A DNA stretch of 64,000 bases from Comamonadaceae bacterium. GTDB lineage: Bacteria > Pseudomonadota > Gammaproteobacteria > Burkholderiales > Burkholderiaceae_C. Both the position numbers and the translations under genes were made by a program. The notes under the pieces are model-generated. The model was not told the origin of the DNA, did not search any database, and was given only the letters and a program-made list of their open reading frames with translations. The stretch spans positions 1 through 64,000 of the forward strand of contig CANJPU010000011.1 in NCBI GenBank assembly GCA_947476285.1, written 5' to 3'. Positions 1-9,120 of the stretch are shown piece after piece (positions within the stretch are counted from its first letter, which is position 1; each line of letters begins with the position of its first letter).

Positions 1-92
1 AGCTGCGCGGGCATCGGGATATGAACTTCCTGATGACGGTCTTGGAGGCTCGGCAAACCGCCGTGCAGGCCAGCGAAAGAAAAGCCGCGTAG
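1..92 (+). CDS. C-terminal end of an unidentified protein (partial)
   Basis: Reading from base 3, an open frame runs off the left edge and ends at TAG 90-92, encoding about 29 residues that end in ARQTAVQASERKAA. The helical, Ala/Arg/Glu-rich tail looks like a real C-terminus, but there is too little to name a family. It converges on the O-antigen-ligase-like gene that ends at 126. It could be a chance open frame. Confidence 0.35.
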   Translation, partial: LRGHRDMNFLMTVLEARQTAVQASERKAA

Positions 93-125
93 TATCACGT
101 CAGAGGAGCCGTCACCCGGCAGCGT

Positions 126-1793
126 TCAACAGTGATCGGGACATTGCCTCAATCCCAGCATTTCCAGTTTAAGTTTGTTCCACTTCGGGTTGTTGGGCTC
201 GCCCGACGCGGTGATCGACAGCGCCATTTTGGTGGCCCGCACGATTTTGTACTCGGCCACGGTGGCCTGCTGGGAAATAAAGGCGGCCAATGCGAGACAG
301 ACCAACATGAGCAAGGTGCCCGCCTGCGAGAACTGCGGCCTCCAGGGCATGCGCACTGCATCCCACCACCGCACCTGTTGCAGCCTGGCCTGCGATGCCG
401 CAAGCGCGCCCAGGCACAGCGCGAACAATGCACCCGTAGCCGCCATGCGCCACGGGAAGCCCACGTTGCTCACGATGAACAGCGACAGCAGGCTGCACAA
501 CAAGATGGCTCGCCACGGCGCCTCCAGAACCGCTTCGTCTGATTTCGCCACAGTGGTGCCTGCCTGCAGTGTCTGGCGCAACACCACCAGCAGCCAGCCC
601 GCCAGAGCCAGCAGAAAAGCCCAGCCTACCAAGCCATATTCGGCGAGCAACTGCAGGTATTCGTTGTGAACGTAATAGTCGGTCTCCAATTGCGAGCCGG
701 AGTCTTGGTAAAGCGGTATTTCACTTTCCCACGCACCGGCACCCACGCCCGAAATCGGTCGCTGCTCGATCACGCGCAAGGTCTGCTTCCACATCACCTT
801 GCGAACCCCAAGCGAATGATCGTCTGGCGACACCGAGGCGGTGCGCCGCGCGCCGCGCTCCAGGGCAGTGAGGCCGCGCCCTTCCTCGACGATCTTTGCG
901 TCTCCTGTGGGGATGGACCCCAGGCCAACGATCATTCCCACCGTCACTGCAGCAGCCAGCAGCCGCGTATGACGGCTCCACTGCGGGAAAGCAAACTGCG
1001 CACGATAACGCCAGGCAATCCAGGGCAGCACCAGCAGCAATTGCACCCACATCGCAATCAGCGCGGCCCGCGTGCCCGTCATCAGAATGGCCAGCACCAC
1101 CAGAGCGACGCTGGCCCCTATGCCAGCAACCGCTTGATCCTTGCGTGCCCGTGCCCACAGCATCAAGCCGAAGGGCAGTGTGCAAACCGCGAACTCGGCA
1201 AAGAAGTTGCGATTGACGAAGGTCGATGCCGGATGCGGCCCCTGCGGAAACAACTGAAAGTCAAACCAGAACTGCAAGACCGCCCACAAAGACGCGACCA
1301 CCGCGCCAGCGTGAATGCCCCATGCCAGCGTGGGCAGGCGCTCGCGTGCAAGCGTGTTCAGCCCCAGCCACACCAGCAGACTAAATACGAACCACCGAAT
1401 CGCCTCCACTGCGCCCAGGTAAGTGTGCGACCAGGCCATGCTGCCCAGCGCGTAGACCATGAGCGCCAAAGGAAGCCACATCAGCATGTGCCAGCGAAAA
1501 GCCTCACTTCGTTTGCGCTGCTGCCAGAACAAAAGCAACCCCGCACCCAGAGCCAGGAAGCTCACGACGATGGACTTTAGCGTGTCCTGCAGCATCTCCT
1601 CTGAGGGCACACCCAGGGCCGGGGCGAGCAGCATCATCGCTGCCAGAATGCCCACCACGGCGGTGCCCTGGGCTTCGGGTGGCAAATCAGTGTTGCCGCC
1701 TGCTGCCAATCCAGGGGACTCGCCCGCCAGTGTGCTGCTACCTGGCGCGGTCTGCGATTGCGACTGCTTGTTCTTCTTGCGGCTCTTAGTCAT
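126..1793 (-). CDS. O-antigen ligase / polymerase family membrane protein (Wzy_C type)
   Basis: The 555-residue polytopic inner-membrane protein has many hydrophobic segments from about residue 45 onward after a polar Lys/Ser/Gln-rich N-terminus. NRNFFAE (194-200), MTGTRAAL (238-245) and a periplasmic loop followed by HNEYLQLLAEYGLVGW (376-391) are the typical Wzy_C/WaaL arrangement. Members transfer or polymerise lipid-linked glycans; relatives of PglL/PilO type glycosylate pilins, and the sequence does not separate these roles. The ATG overlaps the stop of the upstream thioesterase-GNAT gene by 8 bases, so it is probably the last gene of a three-gene operon starting with the esterase at 3619. 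No other glycan genes are nearby. Confidence 0.85.
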   Translation of the reverse strand: MTKSRKKNKQSQSQTAPGSSTLAGESPGLAAGGNTDLPPEAQGTAVVGILAAMMLLAPALGVPSEEMLQDTLKSIVVSFLALGAGLLLFWQQRKRSEAFRWHMLMWLPLALMVYALGSMAWSHTYLGAVEAIRWFVFSLLVWLGLNTLARERLPTLAWGIHAGAVVASLWAVLQFWFDFQLFPQGPHPASTFVNRNFFAEFAVCTLPFGLMLWARARKDQAVAGIGASVALVVLAILMTGTRAALIAMWVQLLLVLPWIAWRYRAQFAFPQWSRHTRLLAAAVTVGMIVGLGSIPTGDAKIVEEGRGLTALERGARRTASVSPDDHSLGVRKVMWKQTLRVIEQRPISGVGAGAWESEIPLYQDSGSQLETDYYVHNEYLQLLAEYGLVGWAFLLALAGWLLVVLRQTLQAGTTVAKSDEAVLEAPWRAILLCSLLSLFIVSNVGFPWRMAATGALFALCLGALAASQARLQQVRWWDAVRMPWRPQFSQAGTLLMLVCLALAAFISQQATVAEYKIVRATKMALSITASGEPNNPKWNKLKLEMLGLRQCPDHC

Positions 1794-2649
1794 TCAGTGT
1801 CCGTCGCATCTCGATATGGGCAATGCCGGCCTCTTCGAATTCATCGCCGTGTGTTGAAAAGCCCAGCCCTTCATAGAACTTCTGTGCGCTGCGCTGTGCA
1901 TGCAACTCCACTTCTTTGTCGCCGCGTGCGGCTGCATCTTTCAAGAGCGCGTGGAGCACCTGCCGGCCCAGCCCTTCGCCGCGCAGCACCTGATGAACCG
2001 CCATCCGGCCCACCTTGGCCACACCTGGGCGCGCCTGCAGCAGGCGCCCGGTTGCCACTGGCTGTCCGAGCCGGTTGAAGGCCACCGCATGGATTGCAGT
2101 GGCGTCGGCTTCGTCCAGCTCCATGTCGGCCGGCACGCCCTGCTCCTGCACGAACACCTGCGTGCGAAGCGGCGCCGCCGCGTCGGCCAGCTCATCCCAC
2201 CTGCCCGTGACCAGACGCACCATCTCATGACCGGCCTCAAATGCATTGAGCGTGTCGCGCAGCAAATCGGGCACAGGGCGGGAAGTCTGGCTCACTGGAT
2301 CAGCGAACACATAGATCAGCTCGCAAGTGATCAGAAGTTGATCGCCGCGAAAGATCGCGCCTGCGAAGCTGATCGATGAGGTTCCGATGCGCTGGCACTT
2401 CAAGGCCACATCCACCCTGTCGTCCAATCGGGCCGAGGCGTGAAACTCGATGACGGCCTTCTTGACGAAGAGATCGCCACCCAGGCGTGCCAGGCCTTCT
2501 TCATAGGGCATGAACAACGCACGCCAGTAGTCTGCGATAGCTGTGTCGAAGTACATAAGGTAGTGCGCATTGAACACGATCTTTTGCATGTCCACCTCGG
2601 CCCAGCGCACGCGCAGCCTATGGAAAAAACGGAAGTCTTGTCGGTTCAT
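1786..2649 (-). CDS. Acyl-CoA thioesterase (4HBT) fused to a GNAT acetyltransferase
   Basis: The 287-residue protein has two domains. Residues about 5-140 are a hotdog thioesterase of the YbgC/FadM type (RWAEVDMQKIVFNAHYLMYF contains the conserved Asp and the N-x-x-Y stretch). Residues about 145-287 are a GNAT domain like ElaA (RTQVFVQEQGVPADMELDE, then VGRMAVHQVLRGEGLGRQVL as the acetyl-CoA loop). I start at ATG 2649 because the hotdog domain begins there; the open frame extends further upstream only inside the esterase gene. The start is 10 bases after the esterase stop. The thioesterase probably hydrolyses short or aromatic acyl-CoAs; the GNAT substrate is unknown. Confidence 0.85.
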   Translation of the reverse strand: MNRQDFRFFHRLRVRWAEVDMQKIVFNAHYLMYFDTAIADYWRALFMPYEEGLARLGGDLFVKKAVIEFHASARLDDRVDVALKCQRIGTSSISFAGAIFRGDQLLITCELIYVFADPVSQTSRPVPDLLRDTLNAFEAGHEMVRLVTGRWDELADAAAPLRTQVFVQEQGVPADMELDEADATAIHAVAFNRLGQPVATGRLLQARPGVAKVGRMAVHQVLRGEGLGRQVLHALLKDAAARGDKEVELHAQRSAQKFYEGLGFSTHGDEFEEAGIAHIEMRRTLND

Positions 2650-2659
2650 GGTTTGACCA

Positions 2660-3619
2660 TCATGGCTTGAGGGCATGGGCAAGCGCCCGGGCCGCATCGG
2701 CATGGGCCTGCCAAGCCTCCTCGATCACGCGCCCCATCACGACGAAATTGTGGGTGACGCCGCGGTAGATCTCCAGATCCACCGCCACACCTGCGGCACG
2801 CAGTTTATCGGAGTAGGCCAGGGCATCATCGACCAGCGGGTCGCATTCGGCCAGGCCGAACCATGCCGGCGCCACGCCTTCCACGTCGGGCGCATTGAGC
2901 GGTGCGAAGCGCCAGTCTGATCGCTCGCCGCGGTCGATGTAGTGGTCAAAGAACCAATCAAAGTGAGGCGCCTCCAGCACCAGGCCGCGGCCAAAGCGCG
3001 TGTGCGATGGCGCATCCTGAAACGCTGCGCAGCCGGGGTAGAACAGCAACTGCAAGGCCAGTGGCAAGCCCGCATCGCGCGCCATGATGGCACACACCGC
3101 CGCCAGTGTGCCGCCTGCGCTGTCACCGCCCACGGCCAGGCGGCTGCCGTCCAGGCCCAGTGTCTTGCCCTGCGCTGCCAGCCATTGCGTTGCGTCCCAC
3201 GCATCATTCACGGCCACCGGAAAGCGATGTTGCGGTGCGAGTCGATAGTCGAGCGACACCACCGCACAGCCGCTGCGCCGGCACAGCTCACGGCACAAAA
3301 TGTCATGGGTGGCAATGCTGCCGATGGTGAAGCCACCGCCATGCAGGTACAGCAGCACCGGCAATGGCTTCATCGAAGGCGCATACAGACGGGCCGCAAG
3401 CTGCGCGCCATCTCGCGCGGGAATTTTGAAAAGCTCGACCCGCTCCAGTTCGGCGCGGGGCACCTCCAGCACGCCGGAGTTGGCCTCATAGCCAGCCTTC
3501 GCTTCCTGGGCTGTCAGGGTGTACATGGGCGCCAGGCCGGCGCGTGCAATGCTTTCGAGCACTGAGCGCATCGCCGGGGTCAACTGCGGGTATTCGGGTA
3601 GAAACTTCAAGGGATGCAA
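2660..3619 (-). CDS. Alpha/beta hydrolase, HSL (hormone-sensitive lipase) family esterase
   Basis: The 319-residue cytoplasmic esterase shows the HSL-family oxyanion motif HGGG (about 93-96), the nucleophile elbow GDSAGG with Ser167, a downstream ECDPLVDDA with the catalytic Asp and GVTHNF with the His. The length fits the bacterial family. It is the first gene of an operon with the thioesterase-GNAT fusion and the Wzy_C protein, and is divergent from the alcohol dehydrogenase with only 47 bases between start codons. The substrate is not predictable; short-chain carboxylic esters are usual. Confidence 0.9.
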   Translation of the reverse strand: MHPLKFLPEYPQLTPAMRSVLESIARAGLAPMYTLTAQEAKAGYEANSGVLEVPRAELERVELFKIPARDGAQLAARLYAPSMKPLPVLLYLHGGGFTIGSIATHDILCRELCRRSGCAVVSLDYRLAPQHRFPVAVNDAWDATQWLAAQGKTLGLDGSRLAVGGDSAGGTLAAVCAIMARDAGLPLALQLLFYPGCAAFQDAPSHTRFGRGLVLEAPHFDWFFDHYIDRGERSDWRFAPLNAPDVEGVAPAWFGLAECDPLVDDALAYSDKLRAAGVAVDLEIYRGVTHNFVVMGRVIEEAWQAHADAARALAHALKP

Positions 3620-3666
3620 ACTGCTGCTTTAAAGTGGAGCACTCGATCGTAAACCGAAAGCGCGCC

Positions 3667-4803
3667 ATGGCCTTCATCTACTACTTGACACATATTCAGT
3701 TCGAATCCGGCGCTGTCAAACTGCTAAAGCAAGAGTGCGAACGGGTAGGCATCAGCCGGCCGCTGATCGTCACCGACCCCGGCGTCAAGGCGGCAGGCTT
3801 GCTGCAACGGGCATTGGATGCCCTGCCCGGCTATCCCACTTCGGTTTTCGACCAAACCCCATCGAACCCGACCGAGGCGGCCGTGCGTGCAGCCGTGCAG
3901 GCCTACAAGGCGGGCCGCTGCAACGGCCTGGTGGCAGTGGGTGGCGGCTCGGCCATCGATTGCGCAAAAGGTGTCGCCATTGCAGCCACCCATGAAGGCC
4001 CGCTGACGCACTACGCCACCATCGAGGGCGGTTCGCCGCGCATCACTGACAAAGTGGCGCCTTTGATCGCCGTGCCCACCACGTCGGGCACCGGCAGCGA
4101 AGTGGCGCGCGGCGCCATCATCATCGTGGATGACCATCGCAAGCTGGGCTTTCACTCATGGCACTTGTTGCCCAAGGCCGCCATCTGCGACCCCGATCTC
4201 ACGCTGGGCCTGCCCGCACAACTGACTGCGGCCACCGGAATGGACGCCATCGCCCACTGCATGGAGACCTTTATGTCGGCCGCCTTCAACCCACCTGCCG
4301 ACGGCATCGCGCTAGACGGCCTGGAACGCGGCTGGGCCCACATCGAGCGCGCCACCCGCGACGGCAGCGATAGGCAAGCGCGCCTGAACCTGATGAGCGC
4401 GTCCATGCAAGGTGCCATGGCATTTCAGAAAGGCCTGGGCTGCGTGCACTCGCTCAGTCACAGCTTGGGCGGCGTCGATCCGCGCCTGCACCATGGCACG
4501 CTCAACGCGATGTTCCTGCCTGCGGTGGTTCGCTTCAACGCGCAAGCGCCATCGGTGCAGCAAGACAAGCGCCTGCAGCGCATGGCGCATGCCATGGGCT
4601 TGAGCAGCGGCGATGACGTGGCGCAGGCATTGCAGGACATGAATGCTCGCCTGGGTCTGCCCAGCGGTTTGGCCGCCATGGGGGTGCGCAAAGAACAATT
4701 TGCGCAAATCATCAAGGGTGCACTGGCCGACCATTGCCACATGACCAATCCACGCATCGCCTCGGCGCAGGATTACGAGGAGATCTTGGCGTCGTCTTTG
4801 TAG
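3667..4803 (+). CDS. Iron-containing alcohol dehydrogenase (group III)
   Basis: The 378-residue NAD(P)-dependent dehydrogenase has the nucleotide-binding GGGSAIDCAKG, TTSGTGSE, and the metal ligands of the family in MDAIAHCMET, GCVHSLSHSLGG and LHHGTLNA. Relatives include 4-hydroxybutyrate dehydrogenases and maleylacetate reductases. I chose ATG 3667 because the upstream in-frame extension lies over the divergent esterase start. Its 3' end overlaps the convergent acyltransferase gene by 31 bases. The substrate alcohol or aldehyde is unknown. Confidence 0.9.
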   Translation: MAFIYYLTHIQFESGAVKLLKQECERVGISRPLIVTDPGVKAAGLLQRALDALPGYPTSVFDQTPSNPTEAAVRAAVQAYKAGRCNGLVAVGGGSAIDCAKGVAIAATHEGPLTHYATIEGGSPRITDKVAPLIAVPTTSGTGSEVARGAIIIVDDHRKLGFHSWHLLPKAAICDPDLTLGLPAQLTAATGMDAIAHCMETFMSAAFNPPADGIALDGLERGWAHIERATRDGSDRQARLNLMSASMQGAMAFQKGLGCVHSLSHSLGGVDPRLHHGTLNAMFLPAVVRFNAQAPSVQQDKRLQRMAHAMGLSSGDDVAQALQDMNARLGLPSGLAAMGVRKEQFAQIIKGALADHCHMTNPRIASAQDYEEILASSL

Positions 4804-5915
4804 GCAAGCTCTCTTGGCACGGCGGCGGGCCGCATCAGGCGTTTGCCCCAGCGGCGCAGAGGCGCTTCCAACCAGCGTTCGCTGGCAGCGGCAGTGGTGC
4901 AACTCAAGATCAGCACGGCTGCCACCATGGCCAAGCGCACGGCCAGAGGCGCCTGAGTGATGTCCATCATCCCAAGGTGTGGCCACACAAACCAGACAAA
5001 GCCAAAGAAGAACATCGGGTGCAACAGGTAGCAGCCGTAGGTGATGTCACCCAGCCAGCGCGCCAGCGGCGCCAGCCCAGAGCCCACCGCCACTTGCCCA
5101 CTCGTGAACACCACCGCAAAGCAGGCGCAAAACAGCAGCGCACCGCGTATGCCGGTCAGCTCGTCCCCAGCCCGAGCCGGGTTCAGCCATAGCAGCAAGC
5201 ATGCCATCAGCAGCCAGGCCAGCACACCACTTTGCTGGGCGATTTTCAACTCGCGCATCCGCCGCCAATACCCGATCAAACAGCCCCCGAAGAAATAGGC
5301 CGCAAAGGCCGGCGCCTGATGGTAGGCCACCGCACTGGCCGCGTAGCCCGCGTCCGAGCCAGCCGTTCGATAGACCCAGCACCACTGCAACACGGCCAAG
5401 GCCAGAGCGAGCAGCACACTCCACACGACGCGGGGCGCCACAGCCAGCAGCAAAGGAAAGACCAGGTAGTAGATGAATTCAATGCCCAGCGACCAGCCGC
5501 CAATCAAAAGGGCCCACACCACCGGGTCGTAGAAACCGAACGCGAAACTGAAATTGAGTGAGAAGCGCAAGGCAAGCTGATCAACCAGCGCCCCATTGCG
5601 CAGGCTGAGGAAGGCGACAAACACCAGGCACAGCACGATGTAAAGCGGCGCCAGTCGCATCCATCGCGTGAGCAGAAAGTTGGCCACCTGCCCTGGGCTG
5701 CGCATCTTGCCGGCATAGGTGTAGGCCAAGCTAGCCCCGGAGAGAATGAAGAACAGGTAAACGCCGTAACTACCCAGCGTGTGAAGGCTGGCAAGCTCTT
5801 GCCAATACAGCAGGTGATACAGCGCCACCGACAGCGCACACAGGCCGCGCAGCAAGTCCCAGCCCAGCACACGTTCGCCGCCCGCTTGGCGTTGGGTTGG
5901 GGCGCTGGGCATCAT
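4773..5915 (-). CDS. Acyltransferase family 3 membrane protein (OafA/YrhL-like)
   Basis: The protein of about 380 residues has roughly ten hydrophobic segments. It begins with LGWDLLRGLCALSVALYHLL, which carries the conserved Arg and His of the family, and continues with GSYGVYLFFILSGA. Such proteins O-acylate surface polysaccharides or peptidoglycan in the inner membrane. The start at 5915 (MMPSAP) lies 4 bases after the tex stop; the frame extends upstream only as an overlap with tex. It may be co-transcribed with tex, although no functional link is known. Confidence 0.85.
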   Translation of the reverse strand: MMPSAPTQRQAGGERVLGWDLLRGLCALSVALYHLLYWQELASLHTLGSYGVYLFFILSGASLAYTYAGKMRSPGQVANFLLTRWMRLAPLYIVLCLVFVAFLSLRNGALVDQLALRFSLNFSFAFGFYDPVVWALLIGGWSLGIEFIYYLVFPLLLAVAPRVVWSVLLALALAVLQWCWVYRTAGSDAGYAASAVAYHQAPAFAAYFFGGCLIGYWRRMRELKIAQQSGVLAWLLMACLLLWLNPARAGDELTGIRGALLFCACFAVVFTSGQVAVGSGLAPLARWLGDITYGCYLLHPMFFFGFVWFVWPHLGMMDITQAPLAVRLAMVAAVLILSCTTAAASERWLEAPLRRWGKRLMRPAAVPRELAYKDDAKISS

Positions 5916-5919
5916 CCTG

Positions 5920-8259
5920 CTATTTTCGCAGCCCCTGCAGCTTGGCGAAGGCACCCGCCATGGCCGTGCTCGCAGGCTGGCTCTGCGGCACGCGCTGCCC
6001 GCGCGCCGCACCCTCAAAGCGATTGCCCTGCGGTGCATCTCGCCGGCCAGATCCGGCCGGTGCATCACCCAGCTTCATCGACAACGCAATCCGCTTGCGC
6101 GCCACATCCACTTCCACCACCCGCACTTTGACGATATCGCCAGTCTTCACAATCTCACGTGCGTCGTTGACGAACTTGTGCGCAAGCTGACTCACATGCA
6201 CCAGGCCATCTTGATGCACGCCCAGATCCACAAACGCACCAAAGGCGGCCACATTGCTCACCGTGCCCTCCAGCACCATGCCTTCACGCAGGTCGGCGAT
6301 GTCTTCCACGCCTTCATTGAAGCGCGCCACCTTGAAGTCAGGGCGCGGGTCGCGGCCGGGCTTTTCCAGCTCGGTCAGGATGTCACGCACGGTGATCACG
6401 CCAAACTTTTCATTGGCGAAAAGCTCTGGCTTCAAGGTCTTGAGCATCTCCGCTCGCCCCATCAATTCAGCCACCGGCCTACCGGTGCTGGCCATCATCT
6501 TTTCCACCACCGGGTAGGTTTCGGGATGCACGCCGGTCATGTCCAGCGGATTGTCTCCACCGCGAATGCGCAAGAAGCCCGCGCTCTGCTCAAAGGTCTT
6601 GGCGCCCAGGCCGCTGACCTCCATCAACTGCTGACGGCTTTTGAAAGCGCCGTTCGCCTCGCGCCAGCGCACCACCGCCTTTGCCACGCTTCCCGACAAG
6701 CCCGACACCCGCCCCAACAGCGGGACACTCGCGGTGTTCAGGTCTACGCCCACCGAATTGACGCAGTCTTCCACCACCGCTCCCAGCGTGCGGGCGAGCT
6801 CGCTCTGGTTCACATCATGCTGATACTGCCCCACGCCAATCGACTTGGGATCGATCTTCACCAGCTCTGCCAGCGGGTCTTGCAGGCGCCGGGCGATGCT
6901 GGCCGCGCCGCGCAGGCTCACGTCGACATCGGGCATCTCTTGCGACGCAAATTCGCTGGCCGAGTACACCGAGGCGCCGGCCTCACTCACCACCACGCGC
7001 TGCAGGCCGGGGCATTCGTCACCCAGGCGCTTCATCAAGTCAGCGGCCAGCTTGTCAGTCTCGCGGCTGGCGGTGCCGTTGCCAATGGCGATCAGGTTCA
7101 CGCCATGCTTGCGACACAGCAAATTCAGCTGATGCAATGAGCCCTCCCAGTCGCGCCGCGGCTCATGCGGATACACAGTAGCGGTGTCCACCAGCTTGCC
7201 GGTGGCATCGACCACCGCCACCTTCACCCCGGTGCGAATGCCAGGGTCCAGGCCCATCACCACGCGCGGGCCGGCGGGTGCGGCCAGCAGCAGGTCGCGC
7301 AGGTTGTCGGCGAACACCTTGATCGCCACCTTCTCGGCTTCTTCGCGCAGGCGGGCGAACAAGTCGCGCTCGGTCGACAGAGAGAGCTTCACCCGCCAAG
7401 TCCAGGCCACGCACTTGCGAAGCAGGTCGTCGGCCGCTCTGACCTTGTGGCTCCAACCCAGGTGCAGGGCGATCTTGCCTTCGGCAATAGAGGGCTTGCC
7501 CGGCTCGGGCTCCACCGGCAGCACCAGCTTGGCATCCACAATCTCAAGCTGGCGCCCGCGAAACACCGCCAGCGCGCGGTGCGAGGGCACGCGGCCGATG
7601 GGCTCATCGTAGTCAAAATAATCGCGAAACTTCGCCACATCGGGGTTGTTCTCGTCCTTGCCGGCCATCAACTTTGATTTGAACAGACCCTCGGCCCACA
7701 GCCACTCACGCAATTGCTGCACCAGCGCCGGCGTCTCTGCCCAGCGCTCGGAGAGGATGTCTCGCACCCCATCGAGCACCGCAGCCACGGTGGTGAAGTC
7801 TTCACCGCCCTCGCCTTTCTCGGCCTTGACGAAGGCCTTGGCCTCTTCTTCAGGGTTGAGTGTGGGGTCGGCAAACAGCCTGTCAGCCAAGGGCTCGATG
7901 CCCGCCTCGCGCGCGATCTGGCCCTTGGTGCGGCGCTTAGGCTTATAGGGCAGGTACAGGTCTTCAAGCTCCTGCTTGGTTGGCGCGGCCTCGATGGCGG
8001 TGCGCAGCGCGGGCGTGAGCTTGCCTTGCTCGTCGATGCTTTTGAGCACGGCCTCGCGCCGGTCTTCAAGCTCACGCAGATAGCCCAGCCGTTGCTCTAG
8101 CTCCCGCAATTGAATGTCGTCAAGCCCGGCGGTGGCTTCCTTGCGATAACGGGCGATGAAGGGCACCGTTGCGCCCCCATCGAGCAGCTCCACGGCTGCC
8201 TTGATCTGATTTTCGTGAGCGCTGATTTCGGCAGCAATCTGCCGGATGATTTTTTGCAT
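5920..8259 (-). CDS. tex: Tex family transcription accessory / RNA-binding protein
   Basis: The 779-residue protein has the full Tex order: an N-terminal helical region, a YqgF/RNase H-like domain (GLDPGIRTGVKVAVVDATGK), helix-hairpin-helix repeats (VGVDLNTASVPLLGRVSGL, LMEVSGLGAKTF), and a C-terminal S1 domain (GTVSNVAAFGAFVDLGVHQD). Tex proteins bind nucleic acid and influence transcription in many bacteria. I start at ATG 8259 (MQKIIRQIAAE); a GTG at 8301 would add 14 residues without family support. It ends 4 bases before the acyltransferase start. Confidence 0.97.
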   Translation of the reverse strand: MQKIIRQIAAEISAHENQIKAAVELLDGGATVPFIARYRKEATAGLDDIQLRELEQRLGYLRELEDRREAVLKSIDEQGKLTPALRTAIEAAPTKQELEDLYLPYKPKRRTKGQIAREAGIEPLADRLFADPTLNPEEEAKAFVKAEKGEGGEDFTTVAAVLDGVRDILSERWAETPALVQQLREWLWAEGLFKSKLMAGKDENNPDVAKFRDYFDYDEPIGRVPSHRALAVFRGRQLEIVDAKLVLPVEPEPGKPSIAEGKIALHLGWSHKVRAADDLLRKCVAWTWRVKLSLSTERDLFARLREEAEKVAIKVFADNLRDLLLAAPAGPRVVMGLDPGIRTGVKVAVVDATGKLVDTATVYPHEPRRDWEGSLHQLNLLCRKHGVNLIAIGNGTASRETDKLAADLMKRLGDECPGLQRVVVSEAGASVYSASEFASQEMPDVDVSLRGAASIARRLQDPLAELVKIDPKSIGVGQYQHDVNQSELARTLGAVVEDCVNSVGVDLNTASVPLLGRVSGLSGSVAKAVVRWREANGAFKSRQQLMEVSGLGAKTFEQSAGFLRIRGGDNPLDMTGVHPETYPVVEKMMASTGRPVAELMGRAEMLKTLKPELFANEKFGVITVRDILTELEKPGRDPRPDFKVARFNEGVEDIADLREGMVLEGTVSNVAAFGAFVDLGVHQDGLVHVSQLAHKFVNDAREIVKTGDIVKVRVVEVDVARKRIALSMKLGDAPAGSGRRDAPQGNRFEGAARGQRVPQSQPASTAMAGAFAKLQGLRK

Positions 8260-8384
8260 GCTGATGGTGACAAGGTGATCGCGGACGCGGGAGTTTGCCA
8301 CACCTGCCCGGTCGGCGGTCTAATGGATCAGGTGTCACTCGCCATGCATGGCGGACTCACACGCGGGCGATCATCTCGTCAGAG

Positions 8385-8939
8385 CTACTTCAGAGAGACC
8401 CTGAAATGGCAGCTCTTGCCGGTGGCGTGCTGATGGGGTCGGGTCAATGCGTCAAGGAGAACACCGCCGCATCTGGTGATGATGACTTGCGACGCAAGGT
8501 CGTCCCAACTGGCCAAGAGCTCGACTGACTCCATGTTCAGCTCGGATGCCTCCGCCAGCATCGTTTTCAGCGCGAACGTCGCGCAACTGCGGTGGTGCTT
8601 CCAGGGCACCACCGAATAGCCGATGCGTGCTGGAATGCGTAGCGGCCTCTCGCACCTACCCCGATACCAGCGCAACTCAATGCTGCCGCAAAACTCACCG
8701 TCCCAAATCCAAAGGGTAAAGGCACGCGTGCGTGCAAGCAGTGAATCGTCGGCCCAGAGCGGTGCAGTGCTGCTGGCACCCATATCAAGCCGCGCCAGGA
8801 AAGCGTCTGGATCTGAGTCGAGCTGGCGCAATGCTCTGCGTGCTTCGGATCGGACAACCTCATCCTCAAGCCAACACTCGCGAGCCAACGCAGCCGCAAA
8901 GCTGGGCAGATATCGGACATGGGGGCGAACGAGTTGCAT
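8385..8939 (-). CDS. GNAT-type acetyltransferase-like protein
   Basis: The 184-residue protein resembles the predicted acetyltransferase group COG3981. The N-terminal part has LDSDPDAFLARLD, the middle strand is DGEFCGSIELRWYRG, and the C-terminal part has GYSVVPWKHHRSCATFALKTM followed by ASEVIITRCGG-like residues that match the usual acetyl-CoA-binding loop and the following NxxS-K helix only loosely. The usual R/Q-x-x-G-x-G/A is replaced by HHRSCA, so activity is uncertain. It stands alone between tex and the GST gene. The substrate is unknown. Confidence 0.65.
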   Translation of the reverse strand: MQLVRPHVRYLPSFAAALARECWLEDEVVRSEARRALRQLDSDPDAFLARLDMGASSTAPLWADDSLLARTRAFTLWIWDGEFCGSIELRWYRGRCERPLRIPARIGYSVVPWKHHRSCATFALKTMLAEASELNMESVELLASWDDLASQVIITRCGGVLLDALTRPHQHATGKSCHFRVSLK

Positions 8940-9120
8940 GCTTGCATCGGAGTCCGGCTAACTGGCGGACTGCATTGTTGGATATAAAGCTCAATTTTCC
9001 GGCTCGGCGAATGCGAGTGGACGCAAGGAGGTGCCAACGCCCGGGAAACCAACTCCAAGAGGCGGAAAACTGGAACGAATGCATTTTTTGGCTTGTATTG
9101 ATTGCGAGCTTGACAGCCAA

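Noticed and set aside
6178..7140. Open frame of 320 codons on the plus strand
   Set aside because: Antisense to tex, which has complete domain support.
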